Shown here in pieces: positions 8,294-16,986 of a stretch of 64,000 nt of DNA; positions within the stretch are counted from its first letter, which is position 1; the number at the start of each line of letters is the position of its first letter. A model generated the notes under the pieces. That model ran no database searches. It had not been told where the DNA came from and worked only from the letters and a program-made list of their open reading frames with translations. Location of the stretch: positions 1-64,000 of the forward strand of contig DGWD01000006.1 in NCBI GenBank assembly GCA_002395155.1. The letters run 5' to 3'. This DNA is from Treponema sp. UBA4267. Its GTDB lineage: Bacteria > Spirochaetota > Spirochaetia > Treponematales > Treponemataceae. The position numbers were made by a program, and so were the translations under genes.

Positions 8294-10003
8294 CTATTTT
8301 ACCAGTTCTCGGGCACGTTCAAGTGCTGCATTTATATTGTCAAAAATGTTTTCGCGGCCAAGTTTATCTGCCATACCTGTTTTTTCAAGCAGAATGTAAG
8401 GCTGAGAATGGATACCAGAAATTACAATTGTAATATGCTTACGATCAAAAGCGGCCTTGGCTTGTTCAAGAGCACGGATTCCACCAGCATCAAGGTAGAT
8501 TGTGTTACGCATACGAAGAATCAAAACCTTACAAGAAGTCTGGGCTCTTTCAGCTGCCAGTTCAAACTTGCGGACTGTACCAAAGAACATAGGGCCTTCA
8601 ATTTCGTATACCATTGCTCCTTCTGGAACATCAAGTTTTTCGTCTGGCTGGTCAGTTTTAATACCGGCAGTGACAGTTTCGCGTGGATTTTGAACTTCCG
8701 ATAAATCAATCATCTTTTTGATAAAGAAGAAGGCTGCGAATCCAAGCCCAACTTCAATAGCAACTGTAAGATCTACAAATACAGTGATTAAGAAAGTTAC
8801 CAGGAATACACAAATATCAGATTTCTGTCCCTTAAGAAGTGCACGGATTGCTGGGAAGCCTGCCATGTTCCATGCAACGTTAATAAGAACAGCGGCCAGG
8901 GCTGCCATTGGAATGTAGGCGGCATATTTTCCAGCAAATAAAAGAATGAGCAGGAGGGTTAAAGCGTGGGTAATTCCTGCAATAGGAGTTTTACCACCGT
9001 TTTTGATATTTGTAGCTGTACGTGCAATTGCTCCTGTTGCTGGAATTCCTCCAAAAAGTGGAGAAGCAATATTTGCAATTCCCTGAGCAATAAGTTCAGT
9101 ATTTGAATCGTGTTTAGAACCAATCATACCATCGGCAACGACTGCAGAAAGTAAAGATTCAATGGCTGCAAGTACGGCGATTGAAATTGCAGTTGGGAAA
9201 AGGGTTGTGATTGTTTTGATGCTGAAGTCAGGCAACTGTGGTTTTGGAAGGGTATTTGGAATTACGTAGTGAACACTTCCATCTGCAAAACTTCCGATTG
9301 TATCTGTTCTTAAGCCGGCAGTTTTTTCAAGAATAATGCTTACAACTGTAGCAAGAATGATTACAACAAAACTTCCTGGAATCTTTTTTATGAACTTAGA
9401 CCAGATAAAGATAAATGCAAGGCAAACTGCAGCCATAATAAATGAATACCAGTTGATGCTGGCAGCTGATTTTACGTAAACAATCATTTTTGGCAAAAAA
9501 TCACCTGGCATTTTTGAGTATTCTTCGCCAAGAATTTTCATTGGAACTGAAAAATCTGGACTTAAACCAAAGAAGTCTCCAAGCTGACCTGCGGCAATTG
9601 TAACTGCAATACCTGCGGTAAAGCCTGTAACGATTGTATATGGAATAAACTTTACAAGACCACCCATCTTAAAGGCTCCAAGTAAAATTAAAAGAACGCC
9701 GGCCATTAAGGTTGCTGTGGCAAGACCAGAAAGACCATATTGAGCAACAACGCCATAAACGATTACGGCAAAAGCTCCTGTTGGTCCTCCTATTTGAACT
9801 CGGCTGCCGCCAAAAGCTGAAATACAAAAGCCTGCAATAATGGCAGTAAAAATTCCAGCTGCAGGATTTACTCCTGAAGCAATTGCAAAAGCTATGGCCA
9901 GTGGAAGGGCCACAATTCCTACGATTACACCTGCAATTAAATCTGATACAAGTGTTTTTCCATTGTAAGTTTTAATAGTATTTAATAATTCTGGTTTGAA
10001 CAT
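8294..10003 (-). CDS. SulP-family anion transporter with C-terminal STAS domain
   Basis: This is a 569-residue inner-membrane protein of the SLC26/SulP family, whose members carry sulfate, bicarbonate or dicarboxylates; the substrate cannot be read from sequence. The N-terminal membrane part (about 1-430) has the family hallmark FKPELLNTIKTYNG...DLIAGVIVGIVALPLAIAFA and many helices. The C-terminal STAS domain (about 455-565) contains the switch-like loop YLDAGGIRALE. I place the start at 10003 because SulP proteins begin this way. The 38 residues possible upstream look like non-coding sequence. There is no clear ribosome site. A weak promoter reading TTGCAT-N17-CATTAT ends 8 nt before the ATG. 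The gene is divergent from the InlB-repeat lipoprotein gene. Confidence 0.92.
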   Translation of the reverse strand: MFKPELLNTIKTYNGKTLVSDLIAGVIVGIVALPLAIAFAIASGVNPAAGIFTAIIAGFCISAFGGSRVQIGGPTGAFAVIVYGVVAQYGLSGLATATLMAGVLLILLGAFKMGGLVKFIPYTIVTGFTAGIAVTIAAGQLGDFFGLSPDFSVPMKILGEEYSKMPGDFLPKMIVYVKSAASINWYSFIMAAVCLAFIFIWSKFIKKIPGSFVVIILATVVSIILEKTAGLRTDTIGSFADGSVHYVIPNTLPKPQLPDFSIKTITTLFPTAISIAVLAAIESLLSAVVADGMIGSKHDSNTELIAQGIANIASPLFGGIPATGAIARTATNIKNGGKTPIAGITHALTLLLILLFAGKYAAYIPMAALAAVLINVAWNMAGFPAIRALLKGQKSDICVFLVTFLITVFVDLTVAIEVGLGFAAFFFIKKMIDLSEVQNPRETVTAGIKTDQPDEKLDVPEGAMVYEIEGPMFFGTVRKFELAAERAQTSCKVLILRMRNTIYLDAGGIRALEQAKAAFDRKHITIVISGIHSQPYILLEKTGMADKLGRENIFDNINAALERARELVK

Positions 10004-10080
10004 AATGGAAAATAATGATATTTTTTGCCTTTTTATGCAAGGTGCTGAGAAATTGTGCTGAGAATTTGTGATTTCAAGCA

Positions 10081-10110
10081 ATGACAAAGTGTATAAAAGT
10101 ATTTTATAAT
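10081..10110 (+). promoter_or_regulatory. Promoter of the InlB/DUF6273 lipoprotein gene
   Basis: ATGACA (10081-10086) and a perfect TATAAT (10105-10110) are separated by 18 bases, giving a leader of about 30 nt before the ATG at 10146. Confidence 0.5.
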
Positions 10111-10145
10111 AAAACATTATATAGAGAGAAATATAGCAAAAGTAT

Positions 10146-12221
10146 ATGGCGAAAGTGCAAGTAAAAAAAATGAAAAAAATAGTAATGCTATTATTATTTA
10201 GTTTTGTTCTTATCTTTTCTTTTATATCCTGTTATACAGGAATAAATCCTTTATCTATTAATAATTACTGCACCATTATATTTAATGCAAATTACGAAGG
10301 TGGTAATGTATATAGCCAACAATTACTTAAGTATGAAACATATAACTTTAGCAGTGCCAGTGATATGGGAATTACACGTGACGGCTATGCCTTTTCTGGC
10401 TGGGCATCAAGTCCTGATGCAGTAAGAGCAGATTATCCAGATAATTATTCTGTTTACTTAAAAGAAGATATGATTCTTTATGCAGTATGGGAAGCCGGTT
10501 ATACAATTACTTATAATGTAAATGATGAAACTCTTCAGGTTCAGACTGCGACTCAGATTATTCCTGTTGGACAATCACAGCCTTTAAAGACTCTTTCACA
10601 ATTGAGATTTGGATATTCCTCAAAAGGGGCATTTGTAGGCTGGTCTACAAGTCCTGATGCTACAACTGCAACCTACATGAATAAACATTATTTTACCCCA
10701 ACAGAAGATATAACTTTGTATGCTGTATGGGTCTCTTATGAAAGAGGCGAGAATTCCTGTACCTTTACATGCTATGTAAACTATGAAGGAGCAGATCCAG
10801 CTTACTATCTATGGAGTTATCAAAAAGGAAGTGAAATAAGACTTTCAAGCCCATATTATAGGGAAGGTTATGAATTTAAAGGTTGGACAACCAGTCCAGA
10901 GTCTACAAGTGTTGTATATGACTGTAATACAGGTGTGATTGTAAAAGAGGATTTGTATTTGTATGCGGTCTGGGAATGTACTTTAGCTCATGGAGGTTTG
11001 AGTAATCTTACTGTAAGCGGAACTCCAGAAAAAACTGTTTATATGTCAGGAGAGGCTTTTGATGGTAGTGGACTGACAGTTGTAGCAAACTATGCAGATG
11101 GATATTCGGAAACTGTAACAACTTATACTGATAATTTAGGTACTGATATTTGTTATGATGGTAAAATTGTTATATTAACTTATGTAGCTGAAAGTATAGA
11201 AAAATCAGCGATAGTTACAGGACCATTCTATATTGCAGCTTCTGATGCAATTACACAGACTGTAATTAATAATGGAACAAAAACTATAGATGGTACAGCT
11301 TATCAGTTAGTAAAATTTGGTGATTTTCCACAGACAATTGCGGCATCAGGAATTAGCTATTCTTCATCTGAAGTTTACAATGGCTGGTATTTAGGTAGCG
11401 ACGGCTATTTTTATGAAAAATGCAGGGAAAACGCTTATGCTGCTGACTACACCTACAGTGACGGCACGACTTGTGCACAATGGTCTGCAAATAGTGAAAA
11501 ATACTTTAAGGTAGAGCCAATTGAATGGCGGGTATTAACAAGTGACTATAATTCAACAGGTAAAAAGCTTATTCTTGCAGAAAATCTTCTTACAGCAAAT
11601 GTCTCTTATTACAATTATGCCTCTTATCCAAGTACAAGATCTATAGATGGATCAACTATTCAGCCTAATAACTACAAGTACAGCCAGATAAGGGCCTATT
11701 TGAATGGATTAACTTACTACGATGATTCTAATACTGTAAAGGACTCTTACGAAAACAACGGATTTTTACAGAAAGCCTTTACAACAAGTGCTCAAAATCT
11801 TATTTTTGACACGGAAGTAGATAATTCAGAAAGATCAACAAATCCAGATGCTGATGGCACTTTATGGAATAGTGGAACAAATGATAATGTTTGTGCTAAC
11901 ACTACAGACCAGATTTTCCTATTAAGCGAACAGGAAGTAACAACAAGCAATTATGGCTTTGCAGCATATGATGTGTATATTGGAGATTCTAACGGAACAA
12001 CAGAATCAAGTAGGGTAAGATATGCAACGGATTATGCCAGAGCAAATTACACTTATCAGGATACTTCAAGTGGAAATGCAGGTTCTTGGTGGCTTCGCTC
12101 TCCTTACTATAGCCCTAGTAGCCATGCACTTCGAATTGGTCCTGCCGGTAATGCCAACAACTACAACGACATCATTTATAATTACCGCGGAATCTGTCCA
12201 GCCCTCTGTCTTTCTAATTAA
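10146..12221 (+). CDS. Surface lipoprotein with InlB (Flg_new) repeats, Ig-like and DUF6273 domains
   Basis: The 691-residue protein has a lipoprotein signal ending FSFISC (Cys29 from the first ATG; an ATG at 10170 would give an equally good signal). Three InlB/Listeria-Bacteroides repeats follow at about 40-95, 98-175 and 183-257, each with the GYxFxGW...LYAVW pattern. Next come an Ig-like (Big_3) domain at about 263-340 (LTVSGTPEKTVYMSGEAFDGSGL) and a large DUF6273 domain at about 385-691 (KVEPIEWRVL, GSWWLRSP, GICPALCL). The architecture suggests an anchored cell-surface protein; the ligand is unknown. The last 45 codons switch from AT-ending to C/T-ending codons, including AAC AAC TAC AAC GAC. 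That is unlike the rest of the gene and hints at a hypervariable tail. No terminator follows; the next promoter begins 4 bases after the stop. Confidence 0.88.
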   Translation: MAKVQVKKMKKIVMLLLFSFVLIFSFISCYTGINPLSINNYCTIIFNANYEGGNVYSQQLLKYETYNFSSASDMGITRDGYAFSGWASSPDAVRADYPDNYSVYLKEDMILYAVWEAGYTITYNVNDETLQVQTATQIIPVGQSQPLKTLSQLRFGYSSKGAFVGWSTSPDATTATYMNKHYFTPTEDITLYAVWVSYERGENSCTFTCYVNYEGADPAYYLWSYQKGSEIRLSSPYYREGYEFKGWTTSPESTSVVYDCNTGVIVKEDLYLYAVWECTLAHGGLSNLTVSGTPEKTVYMSGEAFDGSGLTVVANYADGYSETVTTYTDNLGTDICYDGKIVILTYVAESIEKSAIVTGPFYIAASDAITQTVINNGTKTIDGTAYQLVKFGDFPQTIAASGISYSSSEVYNGWYLGSDGYFYEKCRENAYAADYTYSDGTTCAQWSANSEKYFKVEPIEWRVLTSDYNSTGKKLILAENLLTANVSYYNYASYPSTRSIDGSTIQPNNYKYSQIRAYLNGLTYYDDSNTVKDSYENNGFLQKAFTTSAQNLIFDTEVDNSERSTNPDADGTLWNSGTNDNVCANTTDQIFLLSEQEVTTSNYGFAAYDVYIGDSNGTTESSRVRYATDYARANYTYQDTSSGNAGSWWLRSPYYSPSSHALRIGPAGNANNYNDIIYNYRGICPALCLSN

Positions 12222-12224
12222 TTC

Positions 12225-12253
12225 TTGACCCACTAAGTTACTTTTTCTTATAT
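12225..12253 (+). promoter_or_regulatory. Promoter of the FtsH-like ATPase gene, leaderless
   Basis: TTGACC (12225-12230), 17 bases, TTATAT (12248-12253), then 7 bases to the ATG at 12261. No ribosome site is present between the promoter and the ATG. Confidence 0.65.
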
Positions 12254-12260
12254 TTAACTT

Positions 12261-13412
12261 ATGCGTAATCGGAAATTCTTTTTTGCTTTATCTGGTCTGA
12301 TTTTTTGTGTTCTTGCGGTTTATTTTGTCTATGACTTTGTTTCTAAGAAAAACGAGTATCTGCCTTACTCACAATTTTACAAGGCTGTAGAAGAAGGCAG
12401 TCTAAAATCAGTTACATTTGACGGGGAAAATCTTTATTTTTCTTATAAGGATGATGAGGGAAAATCCTACAAAACCCAGAATCCTCAATCACCAAGTTTA
12501 AAAGAGGAACTTTTAAAACAGGATGTTGAAGTAAAAGTGCAGACTGATGGCGGTCAAATTATTTCTACAATTTTCGATATCATCTTTTATGCTTTTTTTA
12601 TTGGGGTAATTCTTTTTGTTTTTCGTAAATTTATTGGTCCCAATTCCTTTAAGGTTGTGCACAAAACCGGAGTAAAATTTGATGATATAGTTGGCATGGA
12701 TTCACTCAAAAAAGATATGGTTCAAATTATGAACATAATGAAAAATCCTGCCCAATATGCAAAAAAAGGAGTGCGTCTGCCTAAGGGGCTTCTTTTGGAA
12801 GGTGCACCTGGAAACGGAAAAACTCTCTTTGCAAAGGCTTTGGCTGGAGAGGCAAAAATTAACTTTATCCCTGCTAAGGCTACCGATTTTGAAAGTATGT
12901 TTATGGCAATTGGACCTATGAAAGTTAAGCTTCTTTTTAGAAAGGCTAGACGTTGTGCTCCTTGTATTGTTTTTATTGATGAATTTGACGGTATTGGTAC
13001 CACAAGAAATTACACCGGTTCAGCCCTTGAAACTGAAAATACCCGAATTGTTACAGCTCTTTTGAACGAACTTGATGGTTTTGAAGCTTCTAAGGGGGTT
13101 CTGGTTATTGCCGCTACCAATTCTATAAAGGCTTTGGATCCAGCTCTTATTAGGCCTGGACGTTTTGATGCAAAATTGCCTGTTCCTTATCCTGATTCTG
13201 ATTCCCGTGCCAAACTAATTGAAATGTATACCCGGGGTAAGACTCCTTCATCTGAATGTACAAGTTCTTTGCTGGTAAAAATGTTTGAAGGCTTCTCTTG
13301 TGCAAAAATCGAAAGTGTTTTAAACAGAGCCGCCTTGATTGCCAGTCAGGAAGCTCGTTCAGAATTTACTTTAGATGATGTAAGAAGAGCTGTTTCTGAG
13401 AGTGGGGATTAA
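12261..13412 (+). CDS. FtsH-like membrane AAA ATPase lacking the protease domain
   Basis: The 383-residue protein has the FtsH plan up to the end of the ATPase module and then stops. It has two membrane helices (about 6-27 and 104-124) enclosing a small FtsH_ext-like periplasmic domain (LPYSQFYKAVEEGSLKSVTF), Walker A GAPGNGKT (181-188), Walker B FIDEFD (238-243), sensor-1 Asn (AATNS, 285-289) and arginine fingers RPGRFD (298-303). The pore loop is MFMAIG instead of the MFVGVG of the full FtsH at 17578-19659. The HExxH zinc-protease domain is completely absent. The ORF ends cleanly at the lid helices, so this looks like a designed protease-less paralogue and not a broken gene. It might act as an unfoldase or membrane extractor, or mix with FtsH hexamers. 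The stop overlaps that of the convergent ABC-F gene. Confidence 0.9.
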   Translation: MRNRKFFFALSGLIFCVLAVYFVYDFVSKKNEYLPYSQFYKAVEEGSLKSVTFDGENLYFSYKDDEGKSYKTQNPQSPSLKEELLKQDVEVKVQTDGGQIISTIFDIIFYAFFIGVILFVFRKFIGPNSFKVVHKTGVKFDDIVGMDSLKKDMVQIMNIMKNPAQYAKKGVRLPKGLLLEGAPGNGKTLFAKALAGEAKINFIPAKATDFESMFMAIGPMKVKLLFRKARRCAPCIVFIDEFDGIGTTRNYTGSALETENTRIVTALLNELDGFEASKGVLVIAATNSIKALDPALIRPGRFDAKLPVPYPDSDSRAKLIEMYTRGKTPSSECTSSLLVKMFEGFSCAKIESVLNRAALIASQEARSEFTLDDVRRAVSESGD

Positions 13413-15370
13413 GCCCTTTCTGCCAGTTCTTCCCAACGCGGATATTTTTCTTCCAGAAGTTTTTCTATTTCTTTATAACGCTCGCCAGCTTTTTGTACCA
13501 GGGCATAGTCGCTGCTAGACATTTGCTCTTCCAGTTCTTTTTGTTCGGCTTCCAGTTTTGGAATTTCTGCATCCAAAGTTTCGAATTCCTTTTGTTCCTT
13601 AAAAGAAAGTTTCTGTTTCTTAGCTGGAGATGAAGATGATGGGCTGGAATTTGCCTGGCCACTGCTGGAGTTGGAATTGCCATTGGAATTATCACTTTTT
13701 GGGGATTCTTTTTCTTCCCTTGCAGCTTCCTTCTTCATCTCTTCCCTTAATTCTATGTATTCGCTGCATTTTCCTACAAAGCCGCTTATGTTTCCGTCAT
13801 CTTCCAGAATAAAAAGGCTGTCTACGGTTTTGTCCATAAAGTAGCGGTCGTGGCTAACTAGTAAAAGGCAGCCTTCGTAACCTATAAGGAATTGTTCCAG
13901 AATGTTCATTGTAAAAATGTCAAAGTCATTGGTAGGTTCGTCCAAAATCAGGAAGTTTGGATTTTCCAAAAGTAATCTTACAAGATAAAGGCGCTTTTTT
14001 TCTCCACCGCTCAAAGTTGAAACAGGGGAGTGCTGGATTTTTCCTTCAAAGCCAAATTCTTCCAAAAATTTTGTGGCAGAAACCTCGTTCCCACCAGCAT
14101 TGAGTTTCATGTGTTCAGCTGTTTCTTTTATGTATTCCAAAACGGTCAAAGAGGTATCTTTAAAAACAGGATTTTGTGTGTAGTAACCAAACTTTGTGTT
14201 TAGTCCTACATCAATCGTTCCAGAATCTGGCTTAAGGTTTCCTGTTACAATGTTTAAAAAGGTAGATTTGCCGGATCCGTTATCACCAAAAATTCCAATT
14301 TTCTGACCCTTTGTAAATTTATAGGAGAAGTCTTTAATTACGGTTGGGTAAGACTTTGTTTCTCCATCTTTTACATACCCCTTAGGATAATTTTTAGAAA
14401 TGTTGTGCAGCTCAAGAACTTTGCCACCCAGACGTTTGCCTTTTACGTCAAAAGTAAAGCCCTTGTCTGCCTGAAATTTTTCTCTATTAATAAGCTGCTG
14501 GTCTCTTTGAATGCGGGCCTTTATTTTTGTTCCTCGGGCACAAGGTCCTCGCAAAAGCCATTCCCTTTCAAAACGTAAAACCGATTCAATTCTGCGTTCG
14601 GTATTTGCTTCAATTTCGGCTTCTATTTCCTTTTTTTCAAGATACTGGGAGTAGTTTCCCACATAGAGTTTAAGCTTGTTTCTGGCAAGTTCGTATATAT
14701 TGTTGCAGACTGCATCCAAAAAGTAGCGGTCATGGGTAACCATCAAAACGGAACGTTTGGTATCGTGCAGGTAGTTTTGCAGCCAAGTGATTGTGGTAAT
14801 GTCCAGGTGGTTGGTTGGTTCGTCCAAAAGTAGAAGTTTCGTGTCTTCTACCAAAACTTGGGCAAGGGCTACTTTCTTTATCATTCCTCCGCTAAGAGTT
14901 CCCATTTTACGGCTCATATTCCATATGCCAAGTGTTGTTAATATAGAAGAAATCTGTTGTTCGTAATTCCACAAATCCATCTTTTCCATTTTGAGCATAA
15001 TTTCTTCGTAGCGTTTTTGAATTCCACCGGCACTCTGATTTTTACCCAGCTCTTCGCAAATTTCTTCATATTCGCGGATTACCTGTAGTTTTGGAGAATT
15101 GTTTTTGAATATGTGGGCACGAATTGTGTCTTCAGAATTGTAGGCAGGGTTTTGTGGTAAAAAAGAAACACCCGCTTCTTTGTTGATAACGACACTTCCT
15201 TCATCAGGCTGTAAAACTCCTGCAATTGTGTTTAAAAGTGTAGATTTTCCGGTTCCGTTTCTACCAATGAGGGCAGCCTTTTCGCCTTCCTGAATTCCAA
15301 AAGTTACACCTGTAAATAAGGGTTTTTCGCGTCCGATTTTTGCTAAATTATTGATGGAAAGTAGATTCAT
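13409..15370 (-). CDS. uup: ABC-F family ATPase, Uup-like
   Basis: This is a soluble 653-residue protein with two ABC cassettes and no membrane segment. Cassette 1 has GRNGTGKS (36-43), the signature LSGGM and LLLLDEPTNHLD. Cassette 2 has GDNGSGKS, LSGGEKKRLYL and FLILDEPTNDFD. The C-terminal tail is a Ser/Asn-rich linker followed by a charged coiled coil (FKEQKEFETLDAEIPKLEAEQKEL), the arrangement seen in Uup, which binds DNA branch points and ribosomes. Antibiotic-resistance ABC-F proteins share the fold, but the Uup-type tail argues against that. The CAGACA-N17-TATAAT promoter ends 7 nt before the ATG, so the message is probably leaderless. Its TAA and the stop of the convergent FtsH-like gene share the palindrome TTAA. 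Confidence 0.85.
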   Translation of the reverse strand: MNLLSINNLAKIGREKPLFTGVTFGIQEGEKAALIGRNGTGKSTLLNTIAGVLQPDEGSVVINKEAGVSFLPQNPAYNSEDTIRAHIFKNNSPKLQVIREYEEICEELGKNQSAGGIQKRYEEIMLKMEKMDLWNYEQQISSILTTLGIWNMSRKMGTLSGGMIKKVALAQVLVEDTKLLLLDEPTNHLDITTITWLQNYLHDTKRSVLMVTHDRYFLDAVCNNIYELARNKLKLYVGNYSQYLEKKEIEAEIEANTERRIESVLRFEREWLLRGPCARGTKIKARIQRDQQLINREKFQADKGFTFDVKGKRLGGKVLELHNISKNYPKGYVKDGETKSYPTVIKDFSYKFTKGQKIGIFGDNGSGKSTFLNIVTGNLKPDSGTIDVGLNTKFGYYTQNPVFKDTSLTVLEYIKETAEHMKLNAGGNEVSATKFLEEFGFEGKIQHSPVSTLSGGEKKRLYLVRLLLENPNFLILDEPTNDFDIFTMNILEQFLIGYEGCLLLVSHDRYFMDKTVDSLFILEDDGNISGFVGKCSEYIELREEMKKEAAREEKESPKSDNSNGNSNSSSGQANSSPSSSSPAKKQKLSFKEQKEFETLDAEIPKLEAEQKELEEQMSSSDYALVQKAGERYKEIEKLLEEKYPRWEELAERA

Positions 15371-15377
15371 AAAAGTG

Positions 15378-15406
15378 ATTATAAGATTTATTTTATCTTT
15401 TGTCTG
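15378..15406 (-). promoter_or_regulatory. Promoter of the ABC-F gene, leaderless
   Basis: CAGACA (15401-15406), 17 bases, TATAAT (15378-15383), 7 bases, ATG at 15370, all on the minus strand. It sits in the 36-base gap after the nuclease gene. Confidence 0.65.
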
Positions 15407-16375
15407 TTAGTCTTCCAGGGCGGCTTCTATTTCATATGGTAAAAGTTCAAAGAAATCCATGTTCAGCTGCTCTTCCAGATAATCGATAGTGCAGGTGTAG
15501 GCATTCCAACTTCCCGCTTCCTGGCAACCTTGTTTATTTGGAATGCATACTGCAATTACCTGGCTGTCTTGAGTTACTCTGTTAAAATCATCATCACCTT
15601 CTGGTAAAACTAAAATTATTTTCCAGCAGTACTGGGGAACTAGTATTTCTCCCTGATCAATTAAAATGCCTTCAAAATATCCGGTATTTCCTGTTCCGCC
15701 TTTTCCAAGTCCACCTGCAAAAATGTAGAGTTCATTGCCTTTTTGAGCCAGGTCTCGTTCGTATTCTTCAAGTTTTTTCCATGTATTTCTATTACAGTCG
15801 GGTGCCTGAGGAATCATGTTGGTCATTAGAAAGGTCTGCTGGTTGTCTTGGGCACTGGAAGTTCGATCGGCAGAAGGGCAGAGGTGGCCGCGGTCAAAAC
15901 CATATGCTGTGAATTTGTAGTCGGCCTTTTTGAGGGCATACCAGTCCTGAGGAAGTTCCTTGTCGGCAATAAATTTGTTGGAACGGTCGGCGTCTCCTAT
16001 ATCATTTTTACAAAGATGCCAGGCAACCCAGTTGGCAGTAAAGGTGTCTTTGTTGTAGGAAAGGCTGAACTGGGGTTTTATCATAAGATAATTATTTGGT
16101 GATGAAGGATCTGCGATGGCGTCTGTTGGGTTTCCAAAATGGAGGGGGTCGTTTTCGGCGTATTCAAAAGGAATTGGGGAAGGGGCCGGAGTTGGAGTTT
16201 GACTTTGAGATGGAGTTTGTACCGAGGCGTCTGTAGAAGGAATTGTTTGGGTGGTAGAAGGATTTGTTTGGTAAAACTGAGTTTCGTAGCCTTCAAAATA
16301 ATCTATCTGTTTTTCTGCAGAGCCCTGGAGCGTTAAAAGTAAAAGTAAGCAAAGTGATAAAGGATGTTTTCGCAT
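15407..16375 (-). CDS. Secreted DNA/RNA non-specific endonuclease
   Basis: The 322-residue protein belongs to the Endonuclease_NS (Serratia nuclease/NucA) family. A signal peptide (MRKHPLSLCLLLLLTLQGSA) is followed by a Thr/Gln/Pro-rich linker (about 36-70) and the nuclease domain (about 95-305). The family signature is DRGHLCPSADRTS at 161-173, with His164 as general base. TNMIPQAPDCNRNTW (185-199) supplies the magnesium-binding Asn. The product should degrade extracellular or periplasmic nucleic acid for scavenging or defence. A TATAAT box at 16384-16389 ends 8 nt before the ATG, suggesting a leaderless message, but the -35 match is poor. The organism's nucleotide needs may explain the gene; no partner gene is evident beside it. 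Confidence 0.9.
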   Translation of the reverse strand: MRKHPLSLCLLLLLTLQGSAEKQIDYFEGYETQFYQTNPSTTQTIPSTDASVQTPSQSQTPTPAPSPIPFEYAENDPLHFGNPTDAIADPSSPNNYLMIKPQFSLSYNKDTFTANWVAWHLCKNDIGDADRSNKFIADKELPQDWYALKKADYKFTAYGFDRGHLCPSADRTSSAQDNQQTFLMTNMIPQAPDCNRNTWKKLEEYERDLAQKGNELYIFAGGLGKGGTGNTGYFEGILIDQGEILVPQYCWKIILVLPEGDDDFNRVTQDSQVIAVCIPNKQGCQEAGSWNAYTCTIDYLEEQLNMDFFELLPYEIEAALED

Positions 16376-16431
16376 AGTTTTTTATTATATGCAAAAATCC
16401 TTATAAATCTAGATAAAGTAATTTCTAGTTA

Positions 16432-16465
16432 AAAAATAAAAGCCCGGAGATTATCCCCAGGCTTT
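16432..16465 (-). terminator. Intrinsic terminator after flgN
   Basis: On the minus strand AAAGCC ... GGCTTT closes an imperfect stem (16439-16465) followed by TATTTTTT (16432-16438). Confidence 0.65.
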
Positions 16466-16483
16466 GGCTCACAAAAAAGGCAT

Positions 16484-16969
16484 TTAGACTTCCACGTGAA
16501 TCATGGTAGCTACATTTTGTGCTGTCGCATTAGCATAAACACTGCGGTTATTTTTGTAAGGATTTTGGAAATTCTTAATTTGAGTCTTAAGACGGTCAAT
16601 GTGTACGCGCAAGAGATCACGGTTGATTTCATTCTGCTTCAGAACCTTATTCTGCAAGTCAGAAAGTTCGTTTTGGATTTTAGAGATTTCTGCATCTTCC
16701 TGTGTAGCAGTAAAATGGTTTCCGGCATTGTACATTTTTGCCATTGGAACAATAACCTTCTGCAAGTTGGCCAGATTTTTTACAACCTGCTGTTCCAATT
16801 CAGTATGAGCCAGAAGATTTTCTGGGTTTTCAGATGTAATGGAATCCTGCTGTTTTTCAAGGACGTTTAAGTATTCCTGAAATTTGCCTCTCTGCTGTTC
16901 AAGTAAACTTCTGAATCTGCGGAGTAAAGCAATTCTTTCGTTTAATTCTTCCTGTGAAATCTCTGCCAT
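16484..16969 (-). CDS. flgN: FlgN-like flagellar export chaperone
   Basis: The 161-residue all-helical protein (MAEISQEELNERIALLRRFR...) contains long heptad-like helices (about 8-60 and 95-140) and matches the FlgN plan. FlgN chaperones the hook-associated proteins FlgK and FlgL to the export gate. It lies 17 bases after fliS on the same strand. The start at 16969 is preferred because GGGGGG stands 9 nt upstream. The ATG at 16975 is too close to that site, and the longer frame to 17062 would overlap fliS. Assignment rests on size, helical content and the fliS neighbour, so it is less sure than fliS. Transcription is probably from the sigma-28-type promoter ahead of fliS, and a terminator follows. 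Confidence 0.72.
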   Translation of the reverse strand: MAEISQEELNERIALLRRFRSLLEQQRGKFQEYLNVLEKQQDSITSENPENLLAHTELEQQVVKNLANLQKVIVPMAKMYNAGNHFTATQEDAEISKIQNELSDLQNKVLKQNEINRDLLRVHIDRLKTQIKNFQNPYKNNRSVYANATAQNVATMIHVEV

Positions 16970-16986
16970 AACCATTTCCCCCCTAG

